64,000 nucleotides of DNA, from the NCBI RefSeq assembly GCF_030730905.1, contig NZ_JAVAMP010000006.1:1-64000 (forward strand). Direction: 5' to 3'. The DNA comes from Chengkuizengella axinellae (lineage in GTDB: Bacteria > Bacillota > Bacilli > Paenibacillales > KCTC-33759). The first letter of the stretch is position 1. Every line of letters begins with the position of its first letter. The position numbers and the translations under genes are program-made. Positions 1 to 8,172 of the stretch are shown one piece after another. The notes beneath the pieces are model-generated. The model was given only the letters and a program-made list of their open reading frames with translations. It did not search any database and had not been told where the DNA came from.

Positions 1-249
1 AGACATAGCGATTAATGTAAAAGCATCTTCTGTCAAGAGGTATTTAGAGTATTTTTTGCCTCTTTCATTAATGTAATCTGACTCCCCAAAATTGGTGAGT
101 GAAAATTCACTTTCTCCAACCTCATTCAGTTTTTCGATTTGACTTTTAATATCTCTAATTACATGATCATGTCTTTTTCCAAACACTTCTGCTACTGTTA
201 AACTGTCTGTTACTACTCTGTTGTTTTCGATGTATACTAATTGATTCAT
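1..249 (-). CDS. Rha-family phage regulatory protein (C-terminus off the left edge)
   Basis: The frame is open from an ATG at 249, with a ribosome site AAGGTGAA just upstream, to the window edge, giving 83 codons. The N-terminus has the phage pRha pattern: VTDSLTVAEVFGKRHDHVIRDI, then a SLTNFGESDY-like block, ERGKKYSKYLLTEDAFTLIAM. In that family the N-terminal domain accompanies lysogeny and antirepression genes, and its biochemistry is poorly defined. It lies in the same strand group as two small genes to its right and is part of the element that splits cotJC. The family call is firm; the role is inferred from family and position. Confidence 0.8.
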   Translation of the reverse strand, partial: MNQLVYIENNRVVTDSLTVAEVFGKRHDHVIRDIKSQIEKLNEVGESEFSLTNFGESDYINERGKKYSKYLLTEDAFTLIAMS

Positions 250-322
250 TCTTTCACCTTCCTTTGTTTGATAGATTGATAGATTTGAGAGTAAAAAAAT
301 AATGTTATTATCGCTTTCTATG

Positions 323-550
323 CTATACTTCCTCCCCTCTTTCAATAAGGATATGAATACATTCCCAAGCTTCTTGGTAAAATTCTTTTAAAATCTTTTC
401 TTCTTCTTCTTTTGTTCTAACTACATAGTCATCACAGAAAATCATTCTGGTGTTCCCTAACATGTAATCTTTCACTACGTTACCCTTAATTTTCACAGTG
501 TCATCACCTCTTATATCATGTGTATGCTGTGACTTTTGTAGGACAACCAT
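323..550 (-). CDS. small hypothetical phage protein
   Basis: A 75-residue acidic protein with a good ribosome site (GAGGGAG, 9 nt before the ATG). The centre reads VKIKGNVVKDYMLGNTRMIF and the C-terminal half is a Glu/Lys-rich amphipathic helix (EEEEKILKEFYQEAWECIH). I do not recognise a family. It lies between the Rha-type gene and the XRE gene on the same strand, so it probably belongs to the early region of the element. Confidence 0.55.
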   Translation of the reverse strand: MVVLQKSQHTHDIRGDDTVKIKGNVVKDYMLGNTRMIFCDDYVVRTKEEEEKILKEFYQEAWECIHILIERGEEV

Positions 551-621
551 ACTTTATAACTCCCTCTTAAAGTAAAGATTTATTACGAAAGTTTAAATTG
601 CTAAATAATCAAAAAAATAAT

Positions 622-641
622 GCTTGCGTAAGTGCCACTTG
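622..641. promoter_or_regulatory. candidate phage operator, copy 1
   Basis: CTTGCGTAAG followed by AGTGCCACTT lies in the 136-bp gap upstream of the small gene at 323-550. TTACGCAAG (minus strand) differs by one base from TTGCGCAAG at 969-977, between the divergent regulators. Shared near-palindromic sites on both sides of the XRE gene suggest operators for one of the two repressors. This is inferred from sequence similarity alone. Confidence 0.3.
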
Positions 642-686
642 CTATTGTATAATGGGCATAGAGAAAAAAAGAATAAAATTAATCAA

Positions 687-917
687 TTATTCTTCTGGGT
701 ATGCAATATCAGGCCATAGCTCATAAACATTTGTATCGAAATACCTGGCGAAGGCAAATAGATGATCTAAGTTAGGTCTCGATCTTCCGCGTTCATATGC
801 ACGAATAGTCGTTTCAGTAACACCCATTTCTAAAGCAACAATTTTTTGAGTCTTGCCTGATTTTTTTCTAAGTTCAATAAACCGATGACGCGGTTTATTC
901 ATCTTAGTAGCTTCCAT
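687..917 (-). CDS. XRE-family HTH regulator (Cro/antirepressor side of the switch)
   Basis: A 76-residue protein, taking the ATG at 917 because AAGGGGGTG lies 6 nt upstream; an ATG at 956 in the same frame has no such site. One HTH_XRE domain covers residues about 10-65: FIELRKKSGKTQKIVALEMG, then VTETTIRAYERGRSRPN, which is the recognition helix. It is divergent from the repressor-like gene at 1026 across a 108-bp gap, the usual layout of a phage lysis-lysogeny switch. The target is unknown. Confidence 0.8.
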   Translation of the reverse strand: MEATKMNKPRHRFIELRKKSGKTQKIVALEMGVTETTIRAYERGRSRPNLDHLFAFARYFDTNVYELWPDIAYPEE

Positions 918-1025
918 ATTATTCACCCCCTTGCCTTGATAAGTATAATTTACCACGTAATTTAAAATTGCGCAAGTTAAAATTCTTTTTTTCTACTACT
1001 TTTTTATAAAAGGAGTAATATAAAA
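918..1025. promoter_or_regulatory. divergent promoter/operator region of the phage switch
   Basis: This AT-rich 108-bp gap lies between the divergent XRE genes. It contains TTGCGCAAG at 969-977, similar to TTACGCAAG (minus strand) near 622, and the AAAGGAG ribosome site of the plus-strand repressor. Both genes must start transcription here. I cannot fix individual -10 and -35 boxes with confidence. Confidence 0.4.
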
Positions 1026-1388
1026 ATGTCAATTGGTAAGAAAATAAAAGAATTGAGACAACGGAGAGGTTGGTCTCAAGATGATTTAGCAGAGAGATTG
1101 GGTATGACAAGAGCGAACATATCCAATTACGAACGGGATATAAACAAGGCTTTACCAAGCGATATTCTTATGCGTATTGCAGATATTATGAATGTTTCAG
1201 CCGATTACTTACTAGGTAAGTCAGATGATCCAGAAACACCAGAAAGTAAGTTTCTTAAAACTTTAGAATTATCAGATGAAGAAATACTAAAAAAGTTTTC
1301 TCTCGAATTAGATGGAAAAGAATTAACGAAGGAAGAAGCTAGAATCGCAGTGGCTGTTCTCAGAACTAACAGGCAGATGAAGGGATAA
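1026..1388 (+). CDS. XRE-family transcriptional repressor (CI-like)
   Basis: A 120-residue protein whose ATG follows AAAGGAG. An N-terminal HTH_XRE domain (residues 1-65) contains IKELRQRRGWSQDDLAERLG, MTRANISNYERD and the ADYLLG motif that commonly ends this domain. The acidic C-terminal tail (LSDEEILKKFSLELDGKELTK) resembles the short tails of YqaE/ImmR-type phage repressors. No LexA-type peptidase domain is present, so any induction would not be by RecA-driven self-cleavage. It lies 32 bp upstream of the serine recombinase and may be co-transcribed with it. Confidence 0.8.
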   Translation: MSIGKKIKELRQRRGWSQDDLAERLGMTRANISNYERDINKALPSDILMRIADIMNVSADYLLGKSDDPETPESKFLKTLELSDEEILKKFSLELDGKELTKEEARIAVAVLRTNRQMKG

Positions 1389-1420
1389 AATTAATAAATA
1401 AAAGGAGGTGGGGTACAAAA

Positions 1421-2944
1421 ATGGAAAAAGTGTGCATGTATCTTAGAAAATCTAGAGCAGACATCGAAGCAGAAGATCGTGGAGAAGGAGAAACTTTAGA
1501 ACGTCACAAAAAAATACTTTTTGAAGTTGCTAAAAAGTCGAAAATAAACATTACAAAAATTTTTCAAGAAGTAGTTTCTGGTGAAAGAATCGCTGATAGA
1601 CCACAAGTTATCCAGTTACTTGAAGAGATTGAGAATGGGATATGGACAGGCGTGTTAGTAATGGACATTGATCGTCTTGGTAGAGGTGACACAATAGACC
1701 AAGGTATTGTATTTCAAGCATTTAAATTTTCAAAAACAAAAATAATCACGCCAAACAAAGTTTATGATTTAGAAAATGAGTTTGATGAAGAATATACAGA
1801 ATTTAATATGTTCATGGCTCGTAAAGAGTATAAAATGATAAATCGCCGTTTACAACGAGGTAGGTTGCAATCTGTTAAGGAAGGAAATTATGTTGGCAGT
1901 AAACCTCCCTATGGGTATGTAAAAACAAAATTAGATGGTGATTTTTCTTTAGAACCTCATTCTGAACAATCAAAAATTGTTGAAATGATATTTGATATGT
2001 ACACAAAAAAAGGAATGGGTACTGGCTTAATAGCTAGAAGGTTAAATGAAATGAAAATCCGTACTCAAAGGGACTCTTTGTGGACTGTTTCAACCATAAA
2101 CGGAATTATAAGAAATCCTGTTTACATAGGTAAAATTAAATGGAATTCTCGTCCAGTTGTAAAAACCAAAGATGGAAAAAGCAGACCTCGATTTAATAAA
2201 GAGGATTGGATATTGGTAAACGGAAAACACAGAGCTGTCATTGACGAACATACATACAATAAAGCTCAAGAAATTATGAGTTCAAAAGGTCATTCGCCAA
2301 AACCTACTGGAGAGTTAACGAATCCATTAGCCGGGATTGTAGAATGCGGAAAATGCGGTAGAGCAATGATTAGAAGACCTTATACAAGGCAACCTGCTCA
2401 TATTATGTGCAGTAATCAAATGTGTGAAAATAAGAGCGCAAAATTCACTTACGTTGAGGACAAAATAATAAAAGGGTTAGAGCAATGGTTAAATGATTAC
2501 AAAAAAAAGTGGGAATTGTATGGATATGAACAACAAAAAGATGAACAAAAGATTGATAAGAACATACTAAAAGTTTTAAATAAAGAATTAACGGAATTAG
2601 AGAAACAAAAAAACAATCTTCATGATTTTCTGGAACGAAACATTTATACGGTTGATGAATATTTAGAGCGTTCCAAAGTCATTAATGATCGAATGGATAA
2701 AACAAAAAAAGTCATCGACAAAACAAATAGAGAATTAAAAGAAATATCAGATAACAAAAAAGCTCAAGAAAATTTAATTCCTAAAGTTGAAAATGCATTA
2801 TCCGTTTATCACAAAATAGATGAAGTTCAGAGAAAAAATAAAACTCTAAAAAAAATCTTAAATAAAGTTGTCTATACCAAGGAAAAACATCAGCAACTTG
2901 ATGATTTTACATTACAGTTTTTTCCAAGAATTACAGAAAAATAA
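1421..2944 (+). CDS. large serine recombinase (phage integrase/excisionase)
   Basis: A 507-residue large serine recombinase, starting after AAAGGAGGTGG. The N-terminal resolvase domain (about 1-150) has the catalytic Ser11 in YLRKSR and the helix VLVMDIDRLGRGD. A recombinase domain (about 165-275, PYGYVKTK to NPVYIGKIKW) follows, then a zinc ribbon (CGKCGRAM...CSNQMCENK, about 306-335), a long Lys/Glu-rich coiled coil (about 375-450) and a C-terminal domain. Enzymes of this family cut attP and attB with a 2-bp core and need a directionality factor to excise. The stop lies about 27 bp from the break in cotJC, the usual place for an integrase next to its attachment site. It is therefore the likely agent of both insertion and any later excision. 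Confidence 0.93.
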   Translation: MEKVCMYLRKSRADIEAEDRGEGETLERHKKILFEVAKKSKINITKIFQEVVSGERIADRPQVIQLLEEIENGIWTGVLVMDIDRLGRGDTIDQGIVFQAFKFSKTKIITPNKVYDLENEFDEEYTEFNMFMARKEYKMINRRLQRGRLQSVKEGNYVGSKPPYGYVKTKLDGDFSLEPHSEQSKIVEMIFDMYTKKGMGTGLIARRLNEMKIRTQRDSLWTVSTINGIIRNPVYIGKIKWNSRPVVKTKDGKSRPRFNKEDWILVNGKHRAVIDEHTYNKAQEIMSSKGHSPKPTGELTNPLAGIVECGKCGRAMIRRPYTRQPAHIMCSNQMCENKSAKFTYVEDKIIKGLEQWLNDYKKKWELYGYEQQKDEQKIDKNILKVLNKELTELEKQKNNLHDFLERNIYTVDEYLERSKVINDRMDKTKKVIDKTNRELKEISDNKKAQENLIPKVENALSVYHKIDEVQRKNKTLKKILNKVVYTKEKHQQLDDFTLQFFPRITEK

Positions 2945-3171
2945 TAAACATAACAACACTGATAAAAAGAATGCGCAAACTCTTCAGTTCCTATATCGGT
3001 CAATAAACCAATCACTTTATCAGGGATTGAATATCTTTGATTTAAATAACGTAATGCAGCTGCCAATTCACCGTCAGCACCACCATATGCTTCTAATAAA
3101 TACTTAGCCATTCTTGGATCACACTTACTTACCCGAACTGGATATTGCAGTTTCTTCTCATAAACCCACAT
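2890..3171 (-). pseudogene. cotJC: spore coat protein CotJC, 5' part, interrupted by the prophage element
   Basis: The ATG at 3171 follows AGGAGGATTTTTC. Residues 1-67 are a clear CotJC N-terminus (MWVYEKKLQYPVRVS, GGADGELAAALRYLNQRY, GLLTDIGTEEFAH). CotJC is a mother-cell coat protein related to manganese catalases, usually about 190 residues long; EEFAH carries metal-ligand positions of that fold. After residue 67 the frame runs 26 codons into element DNA. The gene is third in a cotJA-cotJB-cotJC operon read leftward, so the remaining two thirds should lie on the far side of the element, left of this window. Whether it is dead or is rejoined by excision during sporulation cannot be told here. 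Confidence 0.88.
2955..2985. other. attachment-site junction (attR/attL) inside cotJC
   Basis: On the minus strand the CotJC reading frame matches its family through GLLTDIGTEEFAH (codon 67 ends at 2971) and then changes to unrelated sequence (SFYQCC...). The change falls between the recombinase stop at 2944 and cotJC, so this is the element-chromosome boundary. The exact core dinucleotide cannot be fixed without the other end, which is outside the window. Confidence 0.7.
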
Positions 3172-3248
3172 GAAAAATCCTCCTACTTCATAATATGCCT
3201 ACGTAAATAATCAAACCTTATATCTTTGTATATGAGAAAACGCATCTT

Positions 3249-3530
3249 CTACACTTGCCAAGGCCAAGGCGTTTCTATCCATTCCCAAGGATATTTTGAA
3301 GAGCTGCGTCCAAATTGATACAGAGGTCCGTAACAGCTTTCATATTCTCTATACACTCTTTGCCTAATTTGATGGTATTGATTTAGTTGTGCAAGTGCAT
3401 TCTGATCATTTGGGTGTGTATCCAAGTATAGTGATAATTCCAAAAGAACGAAGTCTATTTCTTGTAAGTGTCTAAGACACTTATAATAATTATCATCCAT
3501 CTTTAATTTTTTATTTTCATTCAAACTCAT
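3249..3530 (-). CDS. cotJB: spore coat protein CotJB
   Basis: A 93-residue CotJB-family protein: YYKCLRHLQEIDFVLLELSLYLDTHP, then YHQIRQRVYREYESCYGPLYQFG, ending with the Pro/Trp-rich PWEWIETPWPW. In Bacillus it is encoded with CotJA and CotJC and goes into the inner coat layers. It lies 44 bp after cotJA and 77 bp before the cotJC start. The in-frame GTG at 3533 would begin too close to the AAGGGG ribosome site, so I prefer the ATG at 3530. Confidence 0.92.
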   Translation of the reverse strand: MSLNENKKLKMDDNYYKCLRHLQEIDFVLLELSLYLDTHPNDQNALAQLNQYHQIRQRVYREYESCYGPLYQFGRSSSKYPWEWIETPWPWQV

Positions 3531-3574
3531 CACTCCCCTTCCCTTTAAAATTGAAAAATTTATGAATCTAAGCT

Positions 3575-3790
3575 CTAAGGCTTACTATTTTCATATTTAC
3601 CATAAGGACTATAAAAAACAGGCCACAATGTTCCTCGATTCAGCGCTTCCCTTGGATTATATTGCGGCAGGTTCATACGTTGAAATCCCACATATAACTC
3701 AGGTGGTGTTGAATATGTCTTCACTCTAATTGGTGGACAAGGGTCATGAGGATTAATGTATGGATAGTATTTTTTTACTTGTGAATACAA
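3575..3790 (-). CDS. cotJA: spore coat-associated protein CotJA
   Basis: A 71-residue protein with the CotJA signature: PPIRVKTYSTPPELYVGFQ, then LPQYNPREALNRGTLWPVFYSPY. The start is a TTG at 3790, placed 8 nt after GAGGAGG. It is the first gene of the cotJ operon, which in relatives is expressed in the mother cell and supports coat assembly of CotJC. The gene is complete, so only the last gene of the operon is disrupted. Confidence 0.9.
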   Translation of the reverse strand: MYSQVKKYYPYINPHDPCPPIRVKTYSTPPELYVGFQRMNLPQYNPREALNRGTLWPVFYSPYGKYENSKP

Positions 3791-3823
3791 TTTTTTTGCC
3801 TCCTCTGCATTTGTTTACCATTC

Positions 3824-3854
3824 ATCATATGATATTCGCCTATGAATGGTATGG
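3824..3854 (-). promoter_or_regulatory. possible SigE-type promoter of cotJABC
   Basis: Reading leftward, CATACC (3854-3849), a 17-bp spacer and CATATGAT (3831-3824) lie about 34 bp upstream of the cotJA start. The -10 resembles the SigE form CATACAAT; the -35 agrees only partly. The family's known mother-cell control supports the assignment. This is a visual match and was not scored. Confidence 0.35.
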
Positions 3855-3876
3855 GCATTCCCCCAAAAATACAAAA

Positions 3877-3906
3877 AAACACCCTTGAATTTCATCAAGG
3901 GTGTTT
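3877..3906 (-). terminator. intrinsic terminator after ytvI
   Basis: A perfect 12-bp stem AAACACCCTTGA/TCAAGGGTGTTT with a 6-nt loop is followed, on the minus strand, by a run of Ts. It lies 21 bp past the stop of the YtvI-like gene and separates it from the cotJ operon. Confidence 0.85.
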
Positions 3907-3927
3907 GCTGTATTATTTAATAGGCAA

Positions 3928-4974
3928 TTAATCAAACTTAATATTAATTTTAATTAATCCTTCATCTCGCATGGCTTGATATAAAATCACAACTAATGGA
4001 CCTAGGAACAATCCTACAAGCCCCATTAATTGAAAACCTACATATAAACTAATTAGTGCTGACAGTGCACCAATACCAATGGACTTACCTAAGATTTTAG
4101 GTTCAACAATACGACGGAATATGGTAATAACAAGGAATAGAATCACTAATCCAACACCTACAAATATATTACCTGCAATGAAATTATAAATCGCCCATGG
4201 CATAATAAATGAACCTGTACCTAGGATCGGTAATAAATCCACAATGATGATTAATAAAGCAATGACTAGAGCGTAATCCACGCCTAAAATCAATAAGCCA
4301 GTCAGAGCAACTATATAAGTTAAACTGCTTAAAATAATCTGTGCACGCATAAACCCAAATATGGATCCCCTTAAGTTCATTAAAATATTATCTATATTTC
4401 CTCTAGACTTTTCTTCAAAAATAGATAAAAATGAGCTTTTCATAATGGGCAAACTAAAGCTAAATAAATATACCGCAACTGAAAAAACAATGTAATCAAT
4501 AAAGAAATCAAAAAATACATTTGGAAACTTACTTGCTATCGTAGAAACTTGACCAATGACTTTTTCAAGTGTACTCGTTAATGCATCGATCCCTCTATTA
4601 ATCCAAATCGTATACTGACTTTCAAAACCTGGAGGAATTAATGTAATGATTTCTGTTTCAAAATAATACTTAAGGTCATTATAAAAAGTTCCATCTTTAA
4701 AGAAATTCGATGCTTTATTAATGAACTGCATAAATTCACTATAAACTTTCATCCCAAGCAAATAAGTAACACTGATCAAAGATAAAGTGAACAATGTAGA
4801 GGTAATAACAGCGGATGTTAACCGATTAAAACGAGCATATTTCATTAGCATCTGATTTAATGGCTCGAGAAAAATAGCAATGATAACAGCCAATAAAAAT
4901 GGAAAGCCAATCGTAAAAAGTGCATATAAAAATGCAAGTCCTGTAAGTATAATAAGAATTGTTCTCAACGACAT
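3928..4974 (-). CDS. ytvI: YtvI-like sporulation membrane protein (AI-2E transporter superfamily)
   Basis: A membrane protein of about 348 residues. Hydrophobic segments occur at the N-terminus (TILIILTGLAFLYALFTIGF, FLLAVIIAIFLEPL), around 60-80, 160-190 and in the C-terminal half. The C-terminal signature of the AI-2E exporter/permease superfamily is present: LLPILGTGSFIMPWAIYNF, RRIVEPKILGKSIGIGALSALISLYVG, GLFLGPLVVILYQA. The sporulation branch YtvI fits best by length and sequence; its transported substrate is not established. The ATG at 4974 has AAGGTG at better spacing than the ATG at 4983. It is downstream of yfkAB on the same strand. Confidence 0.75.
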   Translation of the reverse strand: MSLRTILIILTGLAFLYALFTIGFPFLLAVIIAIFLEPLNQMLMKYARFNRLTSAVITSTLFTLSLISVTYLLGMKVYSEFMQFINKASNFFKDGTFYNDLKYYFETEIITLIPPGFESQYTIWINRGIDALTSTLEKVIGQVSTIASKFPNVFFDFFIDYIVFSVAVYLFSFSLPIMKSSFLSIFEEKSRGNIDNILMNLRGSIFGFMRAQIILSSLTYIVALTGLLILGVDYALVIALLIIIVDLLPILGTGSFIMPWAIYNFIAGNIFVGVGLVILFLVITIFRRIVEPKILGKSIGIGALSALISLYVGFQLMGLVGLFLGPLVVILYQAMRDEGLIKINIKFD

Positions 4975-4989
4975 AAATTGCACCTTCTT

Positions 4990-6123
4990 CTATCTGTTTA
5001 GAATCGCTTTTCTTTCTTTAAAATTCACCTGATTATAATAAGCATCTTTTACTAATAAATTTGGTCCACAGCAATTTGCTTCTGCACAAAAACAATTCAC
5101 TGTCTGATTGATTGGATGCTGCAACCATTTTTCAAACACTTCGTCCAATTTCTGATCTTTTATGCTGCCAACTGCTGATAAATCTGAAAAATCCGTGACA
5201 TGCATATTCCCATTGAATAAATCAATATTTAAACGGTTTCGACCATCTGGATCATTTCTTACCGTAACATTCGGTTCATTCTGTAGTCTGGTTAGAAGTT
5301 GACGGTCATACACATCATAGCTGCAATAATAAAAAGGCAATGTTCCAAATAACATCCATATCCCCTTATCCCTTCCATCAAGCAATCTCTGAATCGTATC
5401 CCTGATTTGACTTAAGGATAATAGAGGTAAATTTTCTGCAAATGAAGTTGGATACATCGGATGAACCTCATGTCGCTTGCAGCCCATTTCACTAATGATT
5501 TTATGTATTGCTACAATTTTATCATGGGTCCTTGCATTAAGCATCGATTCAGCAGAAATAAAAAGTCCACCTTTACTTAATTTCACAGTATTACTGATCA
5601 TCTGTTCATACAACTTCTCAGCCATCAAAATACTACTTCGTCTATCTGATCGGGCAAAACCAATTTCATAAAAATCCTCTGCGTTTTCATAGTTAAATGA
5701 TATGTGCATAACATCTAAATAAGGAGCAATCAGCTCATATCGCGCATAATCCAAAGTTAGATTTGAGTTAATTTGAGTTTTTATGCCCCGCTCTCTCGCA
5801 TATTTTAATATCGGTAAAATATGATCCTTTACGGTTTGAAGTTTATAAAAGGGTTCTCCGCCCGTAATGCTAATTGTTTGTAAATGCTCTACCTCATCTA
5901 ATTTATTTATAATTAAATCCAATGGGATTTTCTCTTCTTCTGTAAAGGAAAGTGAATCTCCAACTGCACAATGTTCACAGCGCATATTGCATAAATTAGA
6001 AATCGTCAATTCTATACTAGTTAAAACGTGTTTACCATGCTTTTTCAAGGAATGGAATGGATCCCAAGGATCTTGAGCTATCATACTATTTTCAGTTTGA
6101 TCATTTTTGGATGTGATTATCAT
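4990..6123 (-). CDS. yfkAB: radical SAM protein YfkAB
   Basis: A protein of about 377 residues. The radical SAM cluster motif CNMRCEHC (C-x3-C-x2-C) is near residue 45, and ISITGGEP is the SAM-contacting GGE motif. The C-terminal CFCAEANCCGP gives the CxCxxxxC motif that defines the YfkAB subgroup and probably binds a second iron-sulfur centre. The reaction is unknown. The ATG at 6123 follows TAGGTG; an in-frame GTG at 6135 is an alternative. It lies 15 bp upstream of the YtvI-like gene. Confidence 0.88.
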   Translation of the reverse strand: MIITSKNDQTENSMIAQDPWDPFHSLKKHGKHVLTSIELTISNLCNMRCEHCAVGDSLSFTEEEKIPLDLIINKLDEVEHLQTISITGGEPFYKLQTVKDHILPILKYARERGIKTQINSNLTLDYARYELIAPYLDVMHISFNYENAEDFYEIGFARSDRRSSILMAEKLYEQMISNTVKLSKGGLFISAESMLNARTHDKIVAIHKIISEMGCKRHEVHPMYPTSFAENLPLLSLSQIRDTIQRLLDGRDKGIWMLFGTLPFYYCSYDVYDRQLLTRLQNEPNVTVRNDPDGRNRLNIDLFNGNMHVTDFSDLSAVGSIKDQKLDEVFEKWLQHPINQTVNCFCAEANCCGPNLLVKDAYYNQVNFKERKAILNR

Positions 6124-6241
6124 CTTTTTAAGCACCTAACTTACTTTATATTTATATATTTATCTATTTAAGATTAAATTTAATTATATCATATAACCGT
6201 GATCTATACCCCATAAGTGCTGTTAATTTGAAGTCTAAAGA

Positions 6242-7060
6242 TTAGTCTAAACCTATTCCAACCATATATAACCAAAAAACGCCGGCTAATATAAACCTGT
6301 AATAAGCAAAAGAGGATAACTTTACTTTCTCCAATAATTTCAAGAAGGAAACTACCGCTAATAAAGCAACTATAAATGAGACGATAAAACCAACAAGAAA
6401 AAAGGATAAGTCATCCATGCTCAAATGACCCATATTTTTCATTAAATCATAAGAAGTTGCAGCGACCATCATAGGGACGGCAATCAAAAATGAGAAATCA
6501 GCTGAAGTACGAAGGTTTGCACCTGATAATAAACCTCCAGCGATCGTAGCACCCGATCTTGAAAAACCAGGCCAAAGGGCCAAACATTGTGCTATTCCAA
6601 TCTGAAAAGCTTGCCGATAGCTTAATTCATCCATCGTTTTAGCTATTACTATCGTGTGTTTTCGTTCTGCAAATATCATAAAAAACCCACCTACGACTAA
6701 ACCTATCAACACTGTTTGAGGTGTAAATAAATAATCTTTAATCAATCCATGCATTAATAACCCTAGAAGCATTGCAGGTACTATAGCTAAAAATATATGA
6801 ATAAGTGTTAAAGATTTATTAGATTGCTTTTCATAACTTGGATCTTCCCATCCTATCAATCGAAGCAAACGTCTCCAATATAGAAGTGCAACTGCTAATA
6901 TAGCCCCTAACTGAATTACAATTTCAAAAGTTTCTGCTTTGTCCCCTGTAAATCCAAGCAAATGACCTGACAATATAAGATGTCCTGTTGATGAGATCGG
7001 TAAAAACTCTGTTAAACCTTCAACTATCCCTTGAACCACTGCTATCCAAATATCCGCCAT
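6242..7060 (-). CDS. uppP: undecaprenyl-diphosphate phosphatase
   Basis: A 272-residue polytopic membrane enzyme that recycles undecaprenyl diphosphate to the lipid carrier used in peptidoglycan synthesis. Both family motifs are clear: EGLTEFLPISSTGHLIL near the N-terminus (Glu and Ser/His catalytic block) and GFSRSGATIAGGLL in the middle. About eight hydrophobic segments follow the UppP/BacA pattern. Length and both motifs are intact. Such proteins also give some bacitracin resistance. It is a single gene facing away from the MBL-fold gene. Confidence 0.96.
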   Translation of the reverse strand: MADIWIAVVQGIVEGLTEFLPISSTGHLILSGHLLGFTGDKAETFEIVIQLGAILAVALLYWRRLLRLIGWEDPSYEKQSNKSLTLIHIFLAIVPAMLLGLLMHGLIKDYLFTPQTVLIGLVVGGFFMIFAERKHTIVIAKTMDELSYRQAFQIGIAQCLALWPGFSRSGATIAGGLLSGANLRTSADFSFLIAVPMMVAATSYDLMKNMGHLSMDDLSFFLVGFIVSFIVALLAVVSFLKLLEKVKLSSFAYYRFILAGVFWLYMVGIGLD

Positions 7061-7219
7061 TCTTTATTCCCCCAATAACTCGCGATACTGAACACAATTT
7101 ATTTGTACAGTCAAATTGTAATACCATAGCTAAGTACAAAATGGTTATACCTTGTACCACTAATGTATTCTGAAAAATAAAGTGATATGCAGTTTAGAAT
7201 GATAAACGGAGGAGAAATT

Positions 7220-8044
7220 ATGAATCATTACATATGTGAAACTTGTGGAGTGCAATATAACCAATCAATCGATACACCAACAGATTGTTTAGTTTGTTCT
7301 GAAGAAAGACAGTATATAAATCCAAACGGTCAAACTTGGACAACATTAAAAGAGATGAATGACCAAGGCAGTATGAGCAACTCATTCACGTTAGAAGAAA
7401 AAAATTTATACAGTATAAACACGAAACCAAGATTTGGAATAGGTCAAACAGCTTACCTTATACAAAATGATGGTTTTAATATATTGTGGGATTGTATTTC
7501 GTATATTGATGAAGATACAATAAGTGAAATCAATAATCTAGGTGGGTTAAACGCTATAGCATTATCTCATCCACATTACTATTCTACTCAGGTAGAGTGG
7601 GCTGAAACCTTTAATGTTCCTATTTATATCCATGAAGACGATAAACAATGGGTGATGAGACCAAGTGATCATATCGTTTTTTGGTCTGGAGAATCGTTAA
7701 CATTGCATGAGGGTGCTGTTTTACATCGATTAGGAGGTCACTTTAAAGGAGGAGCTGTTTTAGAATGGCAAAATGGGAATGACCATAAAGGTATTTTACT
7801 TACCGGCGATGTTATACAAGTTGTCGCTGATCAAAATTGGGTAAGCTTCATGTATAGTTATCCTAACCTCATCCCTTTACCTGCATCAAAAGTACAAGAC
7901 ATTGCAAATATTGTAAAAGGATTAAAGTTTAATCGAATATATAATGCTTTTCACCGCATTGTTAAAGAGAATGCGAACATGGCTGTACAAAAATCAGCAG
8001 AAAGATACATTCAAGCATTGAATGGTACACTTTTTAACACATAA
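7220..8044 (+). CDS. MBL-fold hydrolase with N-terminal rubredoxin-like zinc knuckle
   Basis: A 274-residue protein; ATG at 7220 follows GGAGGAGAAATT. The N-terminal YICETCGVQY...DCLVCSEER has two CxxC knuckles (residues about 5-36), probably a small zinc ribbon. The rest is a metallo-beta-lactamase fold: ALSHPHYYSTQVEW replaces HxHxDH with a partly degenerate motif, LGGHFKGG supplies a later His, GILLTGDVIQ the Asp, and FHRIV the last His. The partial first motif may mean altered metal binding. Substrate unknown. Confidence 0.78.
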   Translation: MNHYICETCGVQYNQSIDTPTDCLVCSEERQYINPNGQTWTTLKEMNDQGSMSNSFTLEEKNLYSINTKPRFGIGQTAYLIQNDGFNILWDCISYIDEDTISEINNLGGLNAIALSHPHYYSTQVEWAETFNVPIYIHEDDKQWVMRPSDHIVFWSGESLTLHEGAVLHRLGGHFKGGAVLEWQNGNDHKGILLTGDVIQVVADQNWVSFMYSYPNLIPLPASKVQDIANIVKGLKFNRIYNAFHRIVKENANMAVQKSAERYIQALNGTLFNT

Positions 8045-8118
8045 TATTTAATTTTTAAAACAGAAGACATCACAATGCTTCATTTAATTGATAAATAAAT
8101 ATAATAAGTAACTTGAAC

Positions 8119-8161
8119 AAAAGAAACCACTTTTTGAATAATCCAAAAAGTGGTTTCTTTT
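8119..8161. terminator. bidirectional terminator
   Basis: An 18-bp stem (arms 8119-8136 and 8144-8161, based on AAGAAACCACTTTTTG) with a 7-nt loop is flanked by A and T runs. It lies between the convergent MBL-fold gene and yunD, so it can serve both. Confidence 0.9.
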
Positions 8162-8172
8162 AAATCTATGAT

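Noticed and set aside
919..1158. Minus-strand frame across the repressor start
   Set aside because: It covers the XRE repressor on the other strand and the divergent promoter; composition and lack of a ribosome site show a shadow frame.
2868..3107. Plus-strand frame over the recombinase end and cotJC
   Set aside because: It overlaps two real coding regions in another frame and has no start signal.
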